The notes beneath the pieces are model-generated. The model had not been told where the DNA came from, did no database searches, and saw only the letters and a list, made by a program, of their open reading frames with translations. Shown here piece by piece: positions 27,397 through 34,939 of a stretch of 54,065 bases of DNA. Positions within the stretch are counted from its first letter, which is position 1; the number at the start of each line of letters is the position of its first letter. The stretch comes from Candidatus Woesearchaeota archaeon (GTDB lineage: Archaea > Nanobdellota > Nanobdellia > Woesearchaeales > JAIPIC01): positions 1 through 54,065 of the forward strand of contig JAIPIC010000003.1 in NCBI GenBank assembly GCA_021734865.1. Reading direction: 5' to 3'. The position numbers and the translations under genes are program-made.

Positions 27397-27726
27397 TTAT
27401 TTCTTGCTGAATTTAAAGCTTATAGCACAATTGCCTTCCTCATGGGCCATTGATTTGTGCAATGGATTGTTTGGGGTACATTCCCTTTTGAATAATGGAC
27501 ATTCTGCTGGCTCACGAGCTCCCAGTAAAACATCATTACATTTGGCCTTATCGTTCTTTGGATCAAGAACTGATGATACTGGACGCATAATGAATTCATA
27601 TATATCAGAAATTAAAGGCACTTTCATTTTATCAAACCACTCATAGATAGTATCATTAGATATTAACTGGTGGATGGTAGTATTTATCCTTTTCGGAAAA
27701 AATACGGGTTTCATTGAAAATGTCAC
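27397..27726 (-). CDS. HypD C-terminal-domain-like small protein or fragment
   Basis: A 109-aa ORF whose last 50 residues resemble the HypD C-terminus: KCNDVLLG, ECPLFKRECTPNNP and EEGNCAISF line up with CRCGEVLKG, ECSLFGRACTPENP and KEGSCAISY of the intact hypD at 28,038. Four of the six C-terminal Cys are kept in spacing CX12CX6CX16C; the first Cys of CRC and the Cys of CMVS are lost. The first 55 residues do not visibly align. It sits between the R2 repeat and hypE. It is either a decaying partial duplication or a free-standing Fe-S domain. The start is uncertain (ATG 27,726 or internal Met). Confidence 0.6.
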   Translation of the reverse strand: MTFSMKPVFFPKRINTTIHQLISNDTIYEWFDKMKVPLISDIYEFIMRPVSSVLDPKNDKAKCNDVLLGAREPAECPLFKRECTPNNPLHKSMAHEEGNCAISFKFSKK

Positions 27727-27787
27727 AGGAATTATTCAGAACAAATATGTTCTGGATATTTGGAAATGTACATTTCTGAACATTTTA

Positions 27788-28025
27788 GGTGGGTTTAATA
27801 CCCCCCCTAGGGGTGAAATTTTTAATACAAAGAAATGCATATGCATTTCTTGTAGCATTTCTTGTACAAAAAGTGTACCATTTATCCGTCCCAAAAATTG
27901 CCTATAACTGAGAGCCCATCAATGCGGAGAAAAGCAAAGCTTTTCTTGTACACAAAAATGATTTACATTTTTATTGTACCCCATGCTTTAGCTTGGGTCA
28001 GGGCGAACGGCAATTATTGTTATAT
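27788..28025. repeat. Multi-hairpin repeat copy R2 (internal)
   Basis: The internal copy joins in one piece what the window ends carry separately. Its left part (palindrome CCCCTAGGGG, the GAAATGCATATGCATTTC hairpin at about 27,831-27,850, GTACAAAAAGTGTAC) matches 53,895-53,975. Its right part (27,888-28,025) matches 49-184. It lacks the hairpins found between those parts in R3/R1 (the ACTGATAAT/ATTATCAGT and CACACGAG/CTCGTATGTG stems). It ends 13 nt after the hypD stop and fills the 311-bp gap between hypD and the HypD-like fragment. Confidence 0.85.
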
Positions 28026-28037
28026 GGACAGTGGATC

Positions 28038-29069
28038 TTATTTGTACGCATAGCTAATTGCACAGCTTCCTTCTTTTGATACCATACATGGTCCTATTGG
28101 GTTCTCTGGAGTGCAGGCACGACCAAACAATGAGCATTCGTCAGGGTTGATTATCCCTTTTAGAACCTCACCACATCTACATGCTGAATTCTGCACTGTT
28201 TTTACAGTCATAATGACCTTAGAATACATTTTCTTAGCATCCAGTTCTTTATTTCTAATATTAAGTCCGGAATCTGGAATAATCCCCAGACCTCTCCATT
28301 CACTGTCAGCAGCATAAAAAACATCTTTTAATACTCGTTGTGCTTTTGGATTTCCTTCTTCTCTGACCCCTTCAGGATACGCATTGACGACTGTTTGTTT
28401 GCCTTCAGACAACATTTTACACAGAGCAAAAATTGATCTCATTACACGCTCAGCACTGAACCCAGCAATTGCTTGTGCTACTTTGAATCTCCTATAAGGC
28501 CTGACACCTATAATAGTTGACACATGCCCGGGATTAAGAAAGCCATCGATATGCACTTCACCTTCAAGCAGAGCTTCCATTGCAGGTGGGACCAGCTTAT
28601 GGCAGCTGTAGACACAGACCCCTTTTTGCAGCAGATATGCTGTCATCGGAGCTGTCGTCTCAAAACCAACCCCAAAAAAAACAATATTTGGGTGTTTTTC
28701 TCTGATGGCAAGAACCTCACTAGCTGAATAGACCTCGAATACATTTCCTTTCTCTGCTTTCACACTCTCAAGACTTGAATCAGTCCCAGGAACTCTCATC
28801 ACATCTCCATATGTGGCCACAGGAACACCGCTACGTGCAATACCGATAATATTATCAATATCTGACTGAGCAGAAACACACACAGGACAACCTGGTCCGG
28901 AGATTAACTTTAAGTTTTTAGGCAGAATATCTCTGATTCCATACTTTAAAATTATATTAGTGTGACCACCACAAATCTCCATAATGGTCCTATTCCCAAT
29001 ATTTAGACTCTTAATCTTTTGAAGATAATATTCAATGAGTTTGTTTTCATTTATCATATCTTCATTCAT
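28038..29069 (-). CDS. hypD: Hydrogenase Fe-CN-CO assembly protein HypD
   Basis: HypD with HypC builds the Fe(CN)2CO unit. 343 aa from ATG 29,069. Visible: MEICGGHTN (substrate Cys and His), GPGCPVCVS, the VATYGDVMRVPGT block, FGVGFETTAP, SCHKLVPPAM, and the C-terminal Fe-S domain CRCGEVLKG - ECSLFGRAC - CMVSKEGSC. The open frame continues to a TTG at 29,075, two codons earlier. hypC lies 64 bp upstream, and a repeat element lies just downstream. Confidence 0.95.
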   Translation of the reverse strand: MNEDMINENKLIEYYLQKIKSLNIGNRTIMEICGGHTNIILKYGIRDILPKNLKLISGPGCPVCVSAQSDIDNIIGIARSGVPVATYGDVMRVPGTDSSLESVKAEKGNVFEVYSASEVLAIREKHPNIVFFGVGFETTAPMTAYLLQKGVCVYSCHKLVPPAMEALLEGEVHIDGFLNPGHVSTIIGVRPYRRFKVAQAIAGFSAERVMRSIFALCKMLSEGKQTVVNAYPEGVREEGNPKAQRVLKDVFYAADSEWRGLGIIPDSGLNIRNKELDAKKMYSKVIMTVKTVQNSACRCGEVLKGIINPDECSLFGRACTPENPIGPCMVSKEGSCAISYAYK

Positions 29070-29133
29070 AATCAATCCCTTGAAATTTATTTTTCAGTTG
29101 GTTGGTGTACAACATAAGGACAATGTAACCAAA

Positions 29134-29364
29134 TTATTTCATAGATTCAATTCTTTCCAGATCCTTCTTTATTATTTTTAGAGATTCCTCAGCAGATTTC
29201 CTGTCCAGTTTTTCAATAACAAAACCTGCATGAATTAAAGTATAATCACCAACAGCTGGATTATCGATAAGAGAAGCATTGACAACTTTAAGAATTCCTC
29301 CGTAATCTACTTTAGCATTCTCTCCATTAAGTTCAATAATCTTTGCAGGTATCGCGTAGCACAT
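29134..29364 (-). CDS. hypC: Hydrogenase assembly chaperone HypC
   Basis: 76 aa beginning MCYAIPAKI; the N-terminal Cys2 (exposed after Met removal) binds the Fe fragment and the large subunit. A beta-barrel pattern with AKVDYGGILKVVNASLI and GDYTLIHAGFVIEKLD follows, with a charged helical tail. It lies one base after the protease gene stop, so it is in the hydrogenase operon. Confidence 0.95.
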   Translation of the reverse strand: MCYAIPAKIIELNGENAKVDYGGILKVVNASLIDNPAVGDYTLIHAGFVIEKLDRKSAEESLKIIKKDLERIESMK

Positions 29365-29365
29365 T

Positions 29366-29863
29366 TTATTCCTTCTGTTCTGCTTTCTTTATCTCTTCAT
29401 CTGATAATCTTTTGATTAAGCTAATAACATCTTTTTTAATTGTATCCATCTTGGATAATAAATCCTTGCTCAGCACGTCACTAAAAGCTTTGATATTACT
29501 TACTTTTATCCCAATAATATTAATTGAAGCCAAATTTGGCTTAAAAGCCCTTAAAATTGAAGCAGTCTGCTCAATTCCAAAGTCATGCTGTGAAACAACT
29601 GATAGATCTTGTGATAAATCATCTTCATTTAAAAGGACAACATCTCCAGGTTTTCCAGTTCCATCTGACAAACGTACAGCATCTACAATAATCAACTTGT
29701 CGTCATCCTCAACATAAGAGAGCATGTCAAATCCAATAACTCCTAATTCCATTAGTGTCAAATCCTTAAGAGCAGGATGATCAGCGAGTTCTTTATAAAG
29801 AGTTGGACCAATGCCGTCATCTCCTCCGAAAATATTGCCCACAAAAATAACTTTTACTGCCAT
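29366..29863 (-). CDS. Hydrogenase maturation protease
   Basis: A 165-aa endopeptidase of the HybD/HycI type, which clips the C-terminal extension from the Ni-loaded large subunit. The N-terminal GNIFGGDDGIG block (residues 9-19) supplies the first acidic metal ligand region, LIIVDAVRL the second (Asp), and SQHDFG the His. The C-terminus is charged. It sits between the large-subunit gene and hypC. Its substrate is presumably the neighbouring large subunit, which has a 15-residue tail. Confidence 0.92.
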   Translation of the reverse strand: MAVKVIFVGNIFGGDDGIGPTLYKELADHPALKDLTLMELGVIGFDMLSYVEDDDKLIIVDAVRLSDGTGKPGDVVLLNEDDLSQDLSVVSQHDFGIEQTASILRAFKPNLASINIIGIKVSNIKAFSDVLSKDLLSKMDTIKKDVISLIKRLSDEEIKKAEQKE

Positions 29864-29897
29864 AATAAAAATAAAAGAAATAAGATAATAAAAAGTT

Positions 29898-31409
29898 TTA
29901 TACGCTGGGTTCGAGATTTATCCTTTTTTTGTTCTGTCCCACTGCATGGATGGAACATGAAATGCACGGATCAAATCCCCTAACAATATGACCAATCTCA
30001 ACCATACTTTCATTATTTGCCAGCTGGACACCAATTAAGGCCTGCTCTATTGCTCCCTTCTGTCCTTTGGAATCAAGGGGTGATGCATTCCATGTCGTTG
30101 GAGTTATTATCTGATAAGACGTACATTTGCTATTATCAACATTTATCCAATGTCCAAGCGCTCCTCTTGGTGCTTCAACAAGGCCATATCCACTTCCTTT
30201 TTTAATCTCAGGAAATGGATAATAAGACGGTTTATTAAGATCTATCTCAGCAACCCACTCTACAAGTTTAGGGATTATTAGGACAGTCTCATGCAACCGT
30301 GCAATAGTCCGGGTAAATGTATTGACTCCAAATGCATTCACAAGGTCAGTAATCAGCGGATCTCCATTAACAAGCTGACGAGCTAGAGGACCAAGTTCAC
30401 ACACATTGCCAAAATATCTTGGCGCTTTGATCCATGAATAAGCACCTCTCTTTTTTGGATGCGGCCTAGTTACACCATTTATTGGTTTTCTCCATTGGTG
30501 TTCTGACTCATAATATCCGTGACTTGTATCTTCAGAGATATGGTTCTGGTCAAGAGCATGATACTTACCGTTTTGCAGATATCCGCTCTTAAACAACTTT
30601 GAACCGTCTTTATTCCTTCCAAATCCGTATGCTAAGAAATTATTAGGGGATTTCTCACCATATTTTTGCAGACCAATATCCTGACCATATCTTATCAGCA
30701 AGCCAACATCGGAATTTGCAAAAGACGGATTTCCCATCATTTTGTTAACATCATCTACAGATCTGATTTCCATGTACTCTTCAATTGATATCCCATTAAG
30801 TATTTTCTTCTCCACGAAAGCTTTGACTTCCTTAAGCATAGTATCAACTTTGATAAGCTCAATATGCTTTGGAATACTGCAAACACCACCAGGTATTGCA
30901 TGCATCGGATGAGGAAATTTACCACCAAACGTTGCAACAACGCTATGTAAAGGGATTCTTGCATTCTTAAGAATTGATTTAAGATGATCACTTTTTAGCG
31001 GATCAAATCTATTCAATACCTCATTATACAGTCCATGATGCCTATATGAATCATCCACAAGATCAGGACCCCACATAAAGTAAAAATGTGTGGCATGGCT
31101 AACGATAATATTTGCACCAAGTACAATGTCCCTGATTAGTTCAGCGTTTCTGGGTATCTTGAAATCTATCATCTGTTCGATAGCTTCAGCACCTGCTGTC
31201 CCATGAGAAACAGGGCAGACACCACAGCTTCTCTGTGAAAGCCTCATAGCATCAAATGGTTTTAGACCAATAAAAATATTCTCAAATCCCCTGTACACAA
31301 AACCTAAGGACTTCGCATTCGTAACCTTATTATTGCCGTCGATATTTACTTCTATGGCCATGTCCCCTTCAATCCTGTTTAGTGGATCAATAACTAATTT
31401 ATGAGTCAT
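29898..31409 (-). CDS. [NiFe] hydrogenase large subunit
   Basis: The catalytic subunit carrying the Ni-Fe(CN)2CO centre. N-terminal motif SQRSCGVCPVSHG (C62, C65, H69) and C-terminal motif DPCISCSIH (C482, C485, H488) give the four Ni-binding Cys; all are Cys, so no selenocysteine. A 15-residue tail follows H488 and is the expected cleavage peptide. The NRIEGDMAIEV start and YRGFENIF block are typical of uptake-type (group 1/2) enzymes. Length 503 aa. A GGAGGTG ribosome site precedes the ATG, which overlaps the small-subunit stop by 4 bp. The oxidised product's electron acceptor is not evident. Confidence 0.95.
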   Translation of the reverse strand: MTHKLVIDPLNRIEGDMAIEVNIDGNNKVTNAKSLGFVYRGFENIFIGLKPFDAMRLSQRSCGVCPVSHGTAGAEAIEQMIDFKIPRNAELIRDIVLGANIIVSHATHFYFMWGPDLVDDSYRHHGLYNEVLNRFDPLKSDHLKSILKNARIPLHSVVATFGGKFPHPMHAIPGGVCSIPKHIELIKVDTMLKEVKAFVEKKILNGISIEEYMEIRSVDDVNKMMGNPSFANSDVGLLIRYGQDIGLQKYGEKSPNNFLAYGFGRNKDGSKLFKSGYLQNGKYHALDQNHISEDTSHGYYESEHQWRKPINGVTRPHPKKRGAYSWIKAPRYFGNVCELGPLARQLVNGDPLITDLVNAFGVNTFTRTIARLHETVLIIPKLVEWVAEIDLNKPSYYPFPEIKKGSGYGLVEAPRGALGHWINVDNSKCTSYQIITPTTWNASPLDSKGQKGAIEQALIGVQLANNESMVEIGHIVRGFDPCISCSIHAVGQNKKRINLEPSV

Positions 31410-32299
31410 TGTGATTCACCTCCATAAATAACCCTCTTACGTGCATCAATCTCTGCCTGAACATCATCAGGAAGCGCTAGGGTCTCCTCATCGAAAGGAA
31501 CCATAGATACAGGAAATCCAGGATCAGTGCACCCAATACAAGGAGCACCAGATCGAGTACATGAAGACACGCCGTTCCATAGTCTTATGTTACAATCAGA
31601 ATTTGTGGTCCGACCCTTGCAGCCAAGTTTAGCAGCAAAGCATCCTACTTCTGTATAATTCTTTGCCCATATACCTCTCTCATGGAATTCACAATGCTTA
31701 CAACCCCTGTGGACTTTTTCTTCAAAATAGTCCTTAGGTCTATTAAATTTATCAAGAAGCACAGGTCTTCCAAGCCTAAATGATTGTAAAGTATTGATGA
31801 CCCAATCAGGGTGAGTAGGGCAACCGGGAATATTTATCACGGGAAAACCAAGACCTGCAATGTATTCCTCACCAAGGAAACCTCCTTTTGTATATCCATG
31901 CCATTGCAAACCAACAGCACCTGATTCATTAGGAGGAGCAGCCGGAACTCCGCCAAATGCAGCGCATGTACCAACAGCAATAGTTAACATTGACTTAGAA
32001 GCAAAGTTTCTCACCATGCCTCCGACATCCTGCCCTTCAAAATATTCTCCATATCCTTCTTTTGTCGGTACGGAACCTTCAAAAATAAATATATCAATAC
32101 GAATTTTGCCTTCCATACAGTCATTAAATAGTCTCTGAGCATCCCGTCCAAATATTGGACTAATAGTCGGATGATAAAGGAGATTAATTTTATTTCTCTC
32201 CAGAAACGTCAGAAAGTTTGGTCTTTCTGCATCAATGACCGACATGGAATCTCCATCACACGTCTGGCCTTGCATCCAGATCAAGTTAAGTTCTTCCAT
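31406..32299 (-). CDS. [NiFe] hydrogenase small subunit with CxxD proximal-cluster motif
   Basis: The electron-transfer subunit, 297 aa from ATG 32,299, preceded by GAGGTG. There is no twin-arginine signal and no C-terminal anchor, so it is cytosolic. The proximal cluster motif is TCDGDS: C14 with D17 where most enzymes have Cys (CxxC). This Asp ligand is known from group 1h-type (actinobacterial/Ralstonia AH-like) oxygen-insensitive enzymes. Other ligands: GTCAAFGG, IPGCPTHPDW, then CKHCEFH (distal), GCFAAKLGCKG, NSDC and the C-terminal CTRSGAPCIGC with TDPGFP. Group assignment is inference from the motif and lack of signal. Confidence 0.93.
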   Translation of the reverse strand: MEELNLIWMQGQTCDGDSMSVIDAERPNFLTFLERNKINLLYHPTISPIFGRDAQRLFNDCMEGKIRIDIFIFEGSVPTKEGYGEYFEGQDVGGMVRNFASKSMLTIAVGTCAAFGGVPAAPPNESGAVGLQWHGYTKGGFLGEEYIAGLGFPVINIPGCPTHPDWVINTLQSFRLGRPVLLDKFNRPKDYFEEKVHRGCKHCEFHERGIWAKNYTEVGCFAAKLGCKGRTTNSDCNIRLWNGVSSCTRSGAPCIGCTDPGFPVSMVPFDEETLALPDDVQAEIDARKRVIYGGESQ

Positions 32300-32335
32300 A
32301 ATAACACCTCTTTTCATTAATTTTGTTCAAAATAA

Positions 32336-32500
32336 TTATATCTCATCAAATTCTTTTGCTGCATCCTCTCCCAAAAAAGCAGAAACTCGCTGTTTGCATT
32401 TATCAACACAGTCTTCTTCAGTCATAGTATCTACAAGTTGTGCGGTGGCAGGTCCAAAATATTTCGCCATCAGTTCCTTGCACCTCTCTTTTCTACCCAT
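32336..32500 (-). CDS. 54-aa Cys-containing protein, first gene of the hydrogenase operon
   Basis: A short gene beginning MGRKERCKELMAKYFG and ending AAKEFDEI. It has C7 and a CVDKC pair (C31, C35) between two predicted helices. The ATG has the perfect ribosome site GAGGTGATTTA, and the stop is 36 bp before the small-subunit start. A minus-strand TATA box (32,566-32,575) lies about 70 nt upstream. The position suggests an accessory subunit, electron carrier or assembly factor of this hydrogenase. No family recognised. Confidence 0.75.
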   Translation of the reverse strand: MGRKERCKELMAKYFGPATAQLVDTMTEEDCVDKCKQRVSAFLGEDAAKEFDEI

Positions 32501-32565
32501 TAAATCACCTCAGGAGTATTATCACTTCATTATAATAATCATAATTGATAATATCTTGATGTTTA

Positions 32566-32575
32566 TTTATATAAA
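32566..32575 (-). promoter_or_regulatory. TATA box of the hydrogenase operon
   Basis: The palindromic TTTATATAAA is the best TATA element between the divergent genes. A start about 25 nt downstream (near 32,540) would leave a leader of about 40 nt containing the GAGGTGATTT ribosome site of the 54-aa gene. I see no good NikR half-site pair beside it. Confidence 0.6.
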
Positions 32576-32735
32576 CCTTTTCATTATTCCCAACGAAGAA
32601 CAACAAAAAAATAATAGTCGATGTTTGTTATACATTCCAAAAGACATATTGAACATCTTGTATTAATTTTTTTATTCTCATAATTGTGTATAGATGACTT
32701 GAATACACCTTGGCTGTAACAATATACAAATATTT

Positions 32736-32753
32736 TGTAACTAAAAAGTGACA
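32736..32753. promoter_or_regulatory. Palindrome TGTAACT-N4-AGTGACA upstream of an orphan gene
   Basis: An 18-bp imperfect palindrome (one mismatch between arms; TTTT/AAAA extend it to 24 bp). It ends 43 nt before the ATG at 32,796 and about 13 nt before its TATA box (TTTATATA, 32,766-32,773). The same motif with TGTCACT lies at the same distance before the GDPD gene. Confidence 0.6.
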
Positions 32754-32795
32754 AAAAGCACAAGGTTTATATACTGCTCTTTCCTCCTCATATAT

Positions 32796-33398
32796 ATGTC
32801 ATATCAATTAAGAAATATACTTAGTAAGGATACAAATTACAGTGTCACTTTGCATAATAATCGTAGAGGCCTCCATATTCATTCTGCAACTGATTGTCAG
32901 AGGAGTGAACTCTCCAACTTAACTGACAATGAGATTGTACAATTTGGACTTGAGAGGATGACAGACACTTTAAATCAATTCTATGAAGGGTTTAGGAGAG
33001 AACAGGATCATGTACTTTACACATTCAATGAACACATCTCCAAGCCTGGTGACAGATGGAGGTTAAATAGTGAGAATACAAGGCATTTTGATATCAAGAC
33101 TCCTCGAGGTGTTGATTTTTATGCCCAGGCAAAGATTGAACATGGTGACATATCACGACTCCCTCGCAAAGGCTCATCTGCAGCCCGTAGAGCATATATT
33201 GATCCAAATGATGACTTTCCTAAAGCCGTACCAGTAATTTTAAGTGGATCAACTCTGCATCGTAATATTACAGTATACATTGATGTAAAGAAAGGAGTGT
33301 TTGACAAAGGAAAGCTTGTTGAAATGTATGATGATCCACATGCCAGCGTATATGAGGTAAGTCAGTTTATACAATTCCTTGACCGTAAGATGAGTTAG
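32796..33398 (+). CDS. Protein of unknown function
   Basis: 200 aa from ATG 32,796; soluble, no membrane helix or signal peptide. The open frame extends to a GTG at 32,748, but a TATA box at 32,766-32,773 sits 27 nt before the ATG, so the short leaderless form is preferred. The middle (about residues 95-170) looks beta-rich, with HFDIKTPRGVDFYAQAKIEHGD and VTVYIDV-like strands; the N-terminal third is polar. No family recognised. It shares a 295-bp divergent region with the hydrogenase operon and may share regulation with the GDPD gene through a common palindrome. Confidence 0.7.
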   Translation: MSYQLRNILSKDTNYSVTLHNNRRGLHIHSATDCQRSELSNLTDNEIVQFGLERMTDTLNQFYEGFRREQDHVLYTFNEHISKPGDRWRLNSENTRHFDIKTPRGVDFYAQAKIEHGDISRLPRKGSSAARRAYIDPNDDFPKAVPVILSGSTLHRNITVYIDVKKGVFDKGKLVEMYDDPHASVYEVSQFIQFLDRKMS

Positions 33399-33485
33399 AA
33401 TAGTGTGTGAAGTGTGTAAAATCCAGAAGTGGAGTCTCATTGTTGTCCAAAAAATAATTAAGATCAAAACTTCATTACTCTTGAA

Positions 33486-34580
33486 TTAAGTTACTCTGAT
33501 TTCAATAATGTCCTTATCCTTAATCTTATGATTCAACTGGTATTTTTGACCATCATATTTGGCTGATGGCCCCCAAACTCGGGCATATCTGAATTTACTA
33601 ACAAAATCCTTGTGGAGCTTTTCACACATATTCCTAATAGTGGAATGTCTTCGAATAATGAGTGGAACATCCATATCGGCTTTTTGGCCGTATTCTTTGC
33701 AAAATACTCTGATGAGATTCATCTTATCAAAAATAAGGTCTTTTAACTCTTCTGTGTTCAGTCCTGTCTTAGCAGATATTAATATGTCTGGATTTATCTC
33801 TTTCTTAACCTGTTCCAAATATTCCTTATCAACCATGTCAACCTTGTTAAGAGCTACAAGACCTGGTACATATACTTTGTTATCTTCAATAACATCTATC
33901 ATCTGATCAACTGTGATATTATTTCTGATAATGATATCAGCATTATTATACCTAAACTCTTTCATGATAGACTTTATAGTCTCTTTTGTGATGTGTTGAA
34001 GCTTAACAGTTGAACCTACACTGATGCCTCCTCTTTCTTTTTTTGTAATCTTAACATCTGGACGCCTTGAGTTAAGCCTTAATCCTGAATCATATATCTC
34101 TTTCATGATAGCATCATAATGCTCAGGATAATTCACATCGATAATTACGAGAACCATGTCAGCAGATCTCATAACTGACAGAACTTCTTTACCCCTACCC
34201 CTGCCCATAGCGGCACCATTTACTATACCTGGTACATCCAGTATCTGAATCTGGGCATGATTATACTTTAGTAGACCAGGGATAACATCCAAAGTAGTAA
34301 AAGCATATTCTCCCACTTCTGAATTTGCTCCTGTGAGAGTATTGAGCAACGATGATTTTCCTACAGAAGGAAAACCTACGAGCACCACAGTACCATCCCC
34401 TGTTTTTCTAACACTGTAACCTGATGTTGAGCCCGTGCTGCTGGACCGGGATATCTCTCTTTCCTTCAGAGTTGCAATCTTGGCCTTAACAAGCCCAATA
34501 TGATGTTGTGTTCGTTTATTGTAAGGAGTCTTCTTTAATTCGTCTTCAAGCTCCTTTATCTTATCCATATAGTCAGCCAT
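33486..34580 (-). CDS. DRG-family GTPase with TGS domain
   Basis: A 364-aa translation-associated GTPase of the Obg/DRG class. An N-terminal helical region (1-60) precedes G1 GFPSVGKSSLL (about residues 69-79), G2 in the YAFTTLDV segment, G3 DVPGIVNGAAMGRGRGKE, a helix-turn domain inserted between (about 155-240), G4 NKVD and G5 SAKTG, with a C-terminal TGS domain (about 285-364, beta strands ending in DKDIIEIRV). Eukaryotic DRG1/2 and archaeal homologues act on ribosomes. A minus-strand TATA box at about 34,602-34,614 fits a leaderless transcript. Confidence 0.93.
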   Translation of the reverse strand: MADYMDKIKELEDELKKTPYNKRTQHHIGLVKAKIATLKEREISRSSSTGSTSGYSVRKTGDGTVVLVGFPSVGKSSLLNTLTGANSEVGEYAFTTLDVIPGLLKYNHAQIQILDVPGIVNGAAMGRGRGKEVLSVMRSADMVLVIIDVNYPEHYDAIMKEIYDSGLRLNSRRPDVKITKKERGGISVGSTVKLQHITKETIKSIMKEFRYNNADIIIRNNITVDQMIDVIEDNKVYVPGLVALNKVDMVDKEYLEQVKKEINPDILISAKTGLNTEELKDLIFDKMNLIRVFCKEYGQKADMDVPLIIRRHSTIRNMCEKLHKDFVSKFRYARVWGPSAKYDGQKYQLNHKIKDKDIIEIRVT

Positions 34581-34939
34581 TTCACGATGTGAGGGAACAC
34601 TTAATATAAATATTTTGTATAAACGCTACATCTTGAAGATAATAACCAAAAAGTGATACATAGAAAAATATCATAGAAGAATATCCAGATCAGTTGAATA
34701 TCTACTTAAACAAAGTCCACTGAATGAAGTTTATTGATATCAATGTTAATACTTAAATGTTTGACTCTGATCTGATTTACTGAGATGGCTCATATATGAC
34801 TTACTCAGACGATCCTGTGAGAAGCAAAATTATGTTATCTATTGTTTATTATCTTTTCACATGAAAAATAAAGGCTGAGTGTCACTTTGAAGTGACACAC
34901 TTAGGTAGATTTATATAGTATTTATACATATATTTAGCG
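34581..34939. other. 359-bp intergenic region between DRG and GDPD genes
   Basis: AT-rich divergent region. It holds the DRG promoter (about 34,602-34,614) at one end and the palindrome plus TATA box of the GDPD gene at the other (34,879-34,917). Between about 34,620 and 34,860 I see no convincing ORF, tRNA or stable hairpin. Confidence 0.6.
34879..34898. promoter_or_regulatory. Perfect palindrome GTGTCACT-N4-AGTGACAC upstream of GDPD
   Basis: A 20-bp perfect inverted repeat with the 4-nt centre TTGA. It ends 42 nt before the ATG at 34,940 and 12 nt before the TATA box (TTTATATA, 34,910-34,917). The match to 32,736-32,753 in sequence, spacing and distance to the start suggests one regulator acting at both promoters. 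Confidence 0.75.

Noticed and set aside
29898-31409. Selenocysteine in the hydrogenase large subunit
   Set aside because: All four Ni ligands are encoded as Cys and no in-frame TGA is present.
32748-32795. Upstream GTG extension of the orphan protein
   Set aside because: The TATA box lies inside this stretch, so the transcript should start near ATG 32,796.
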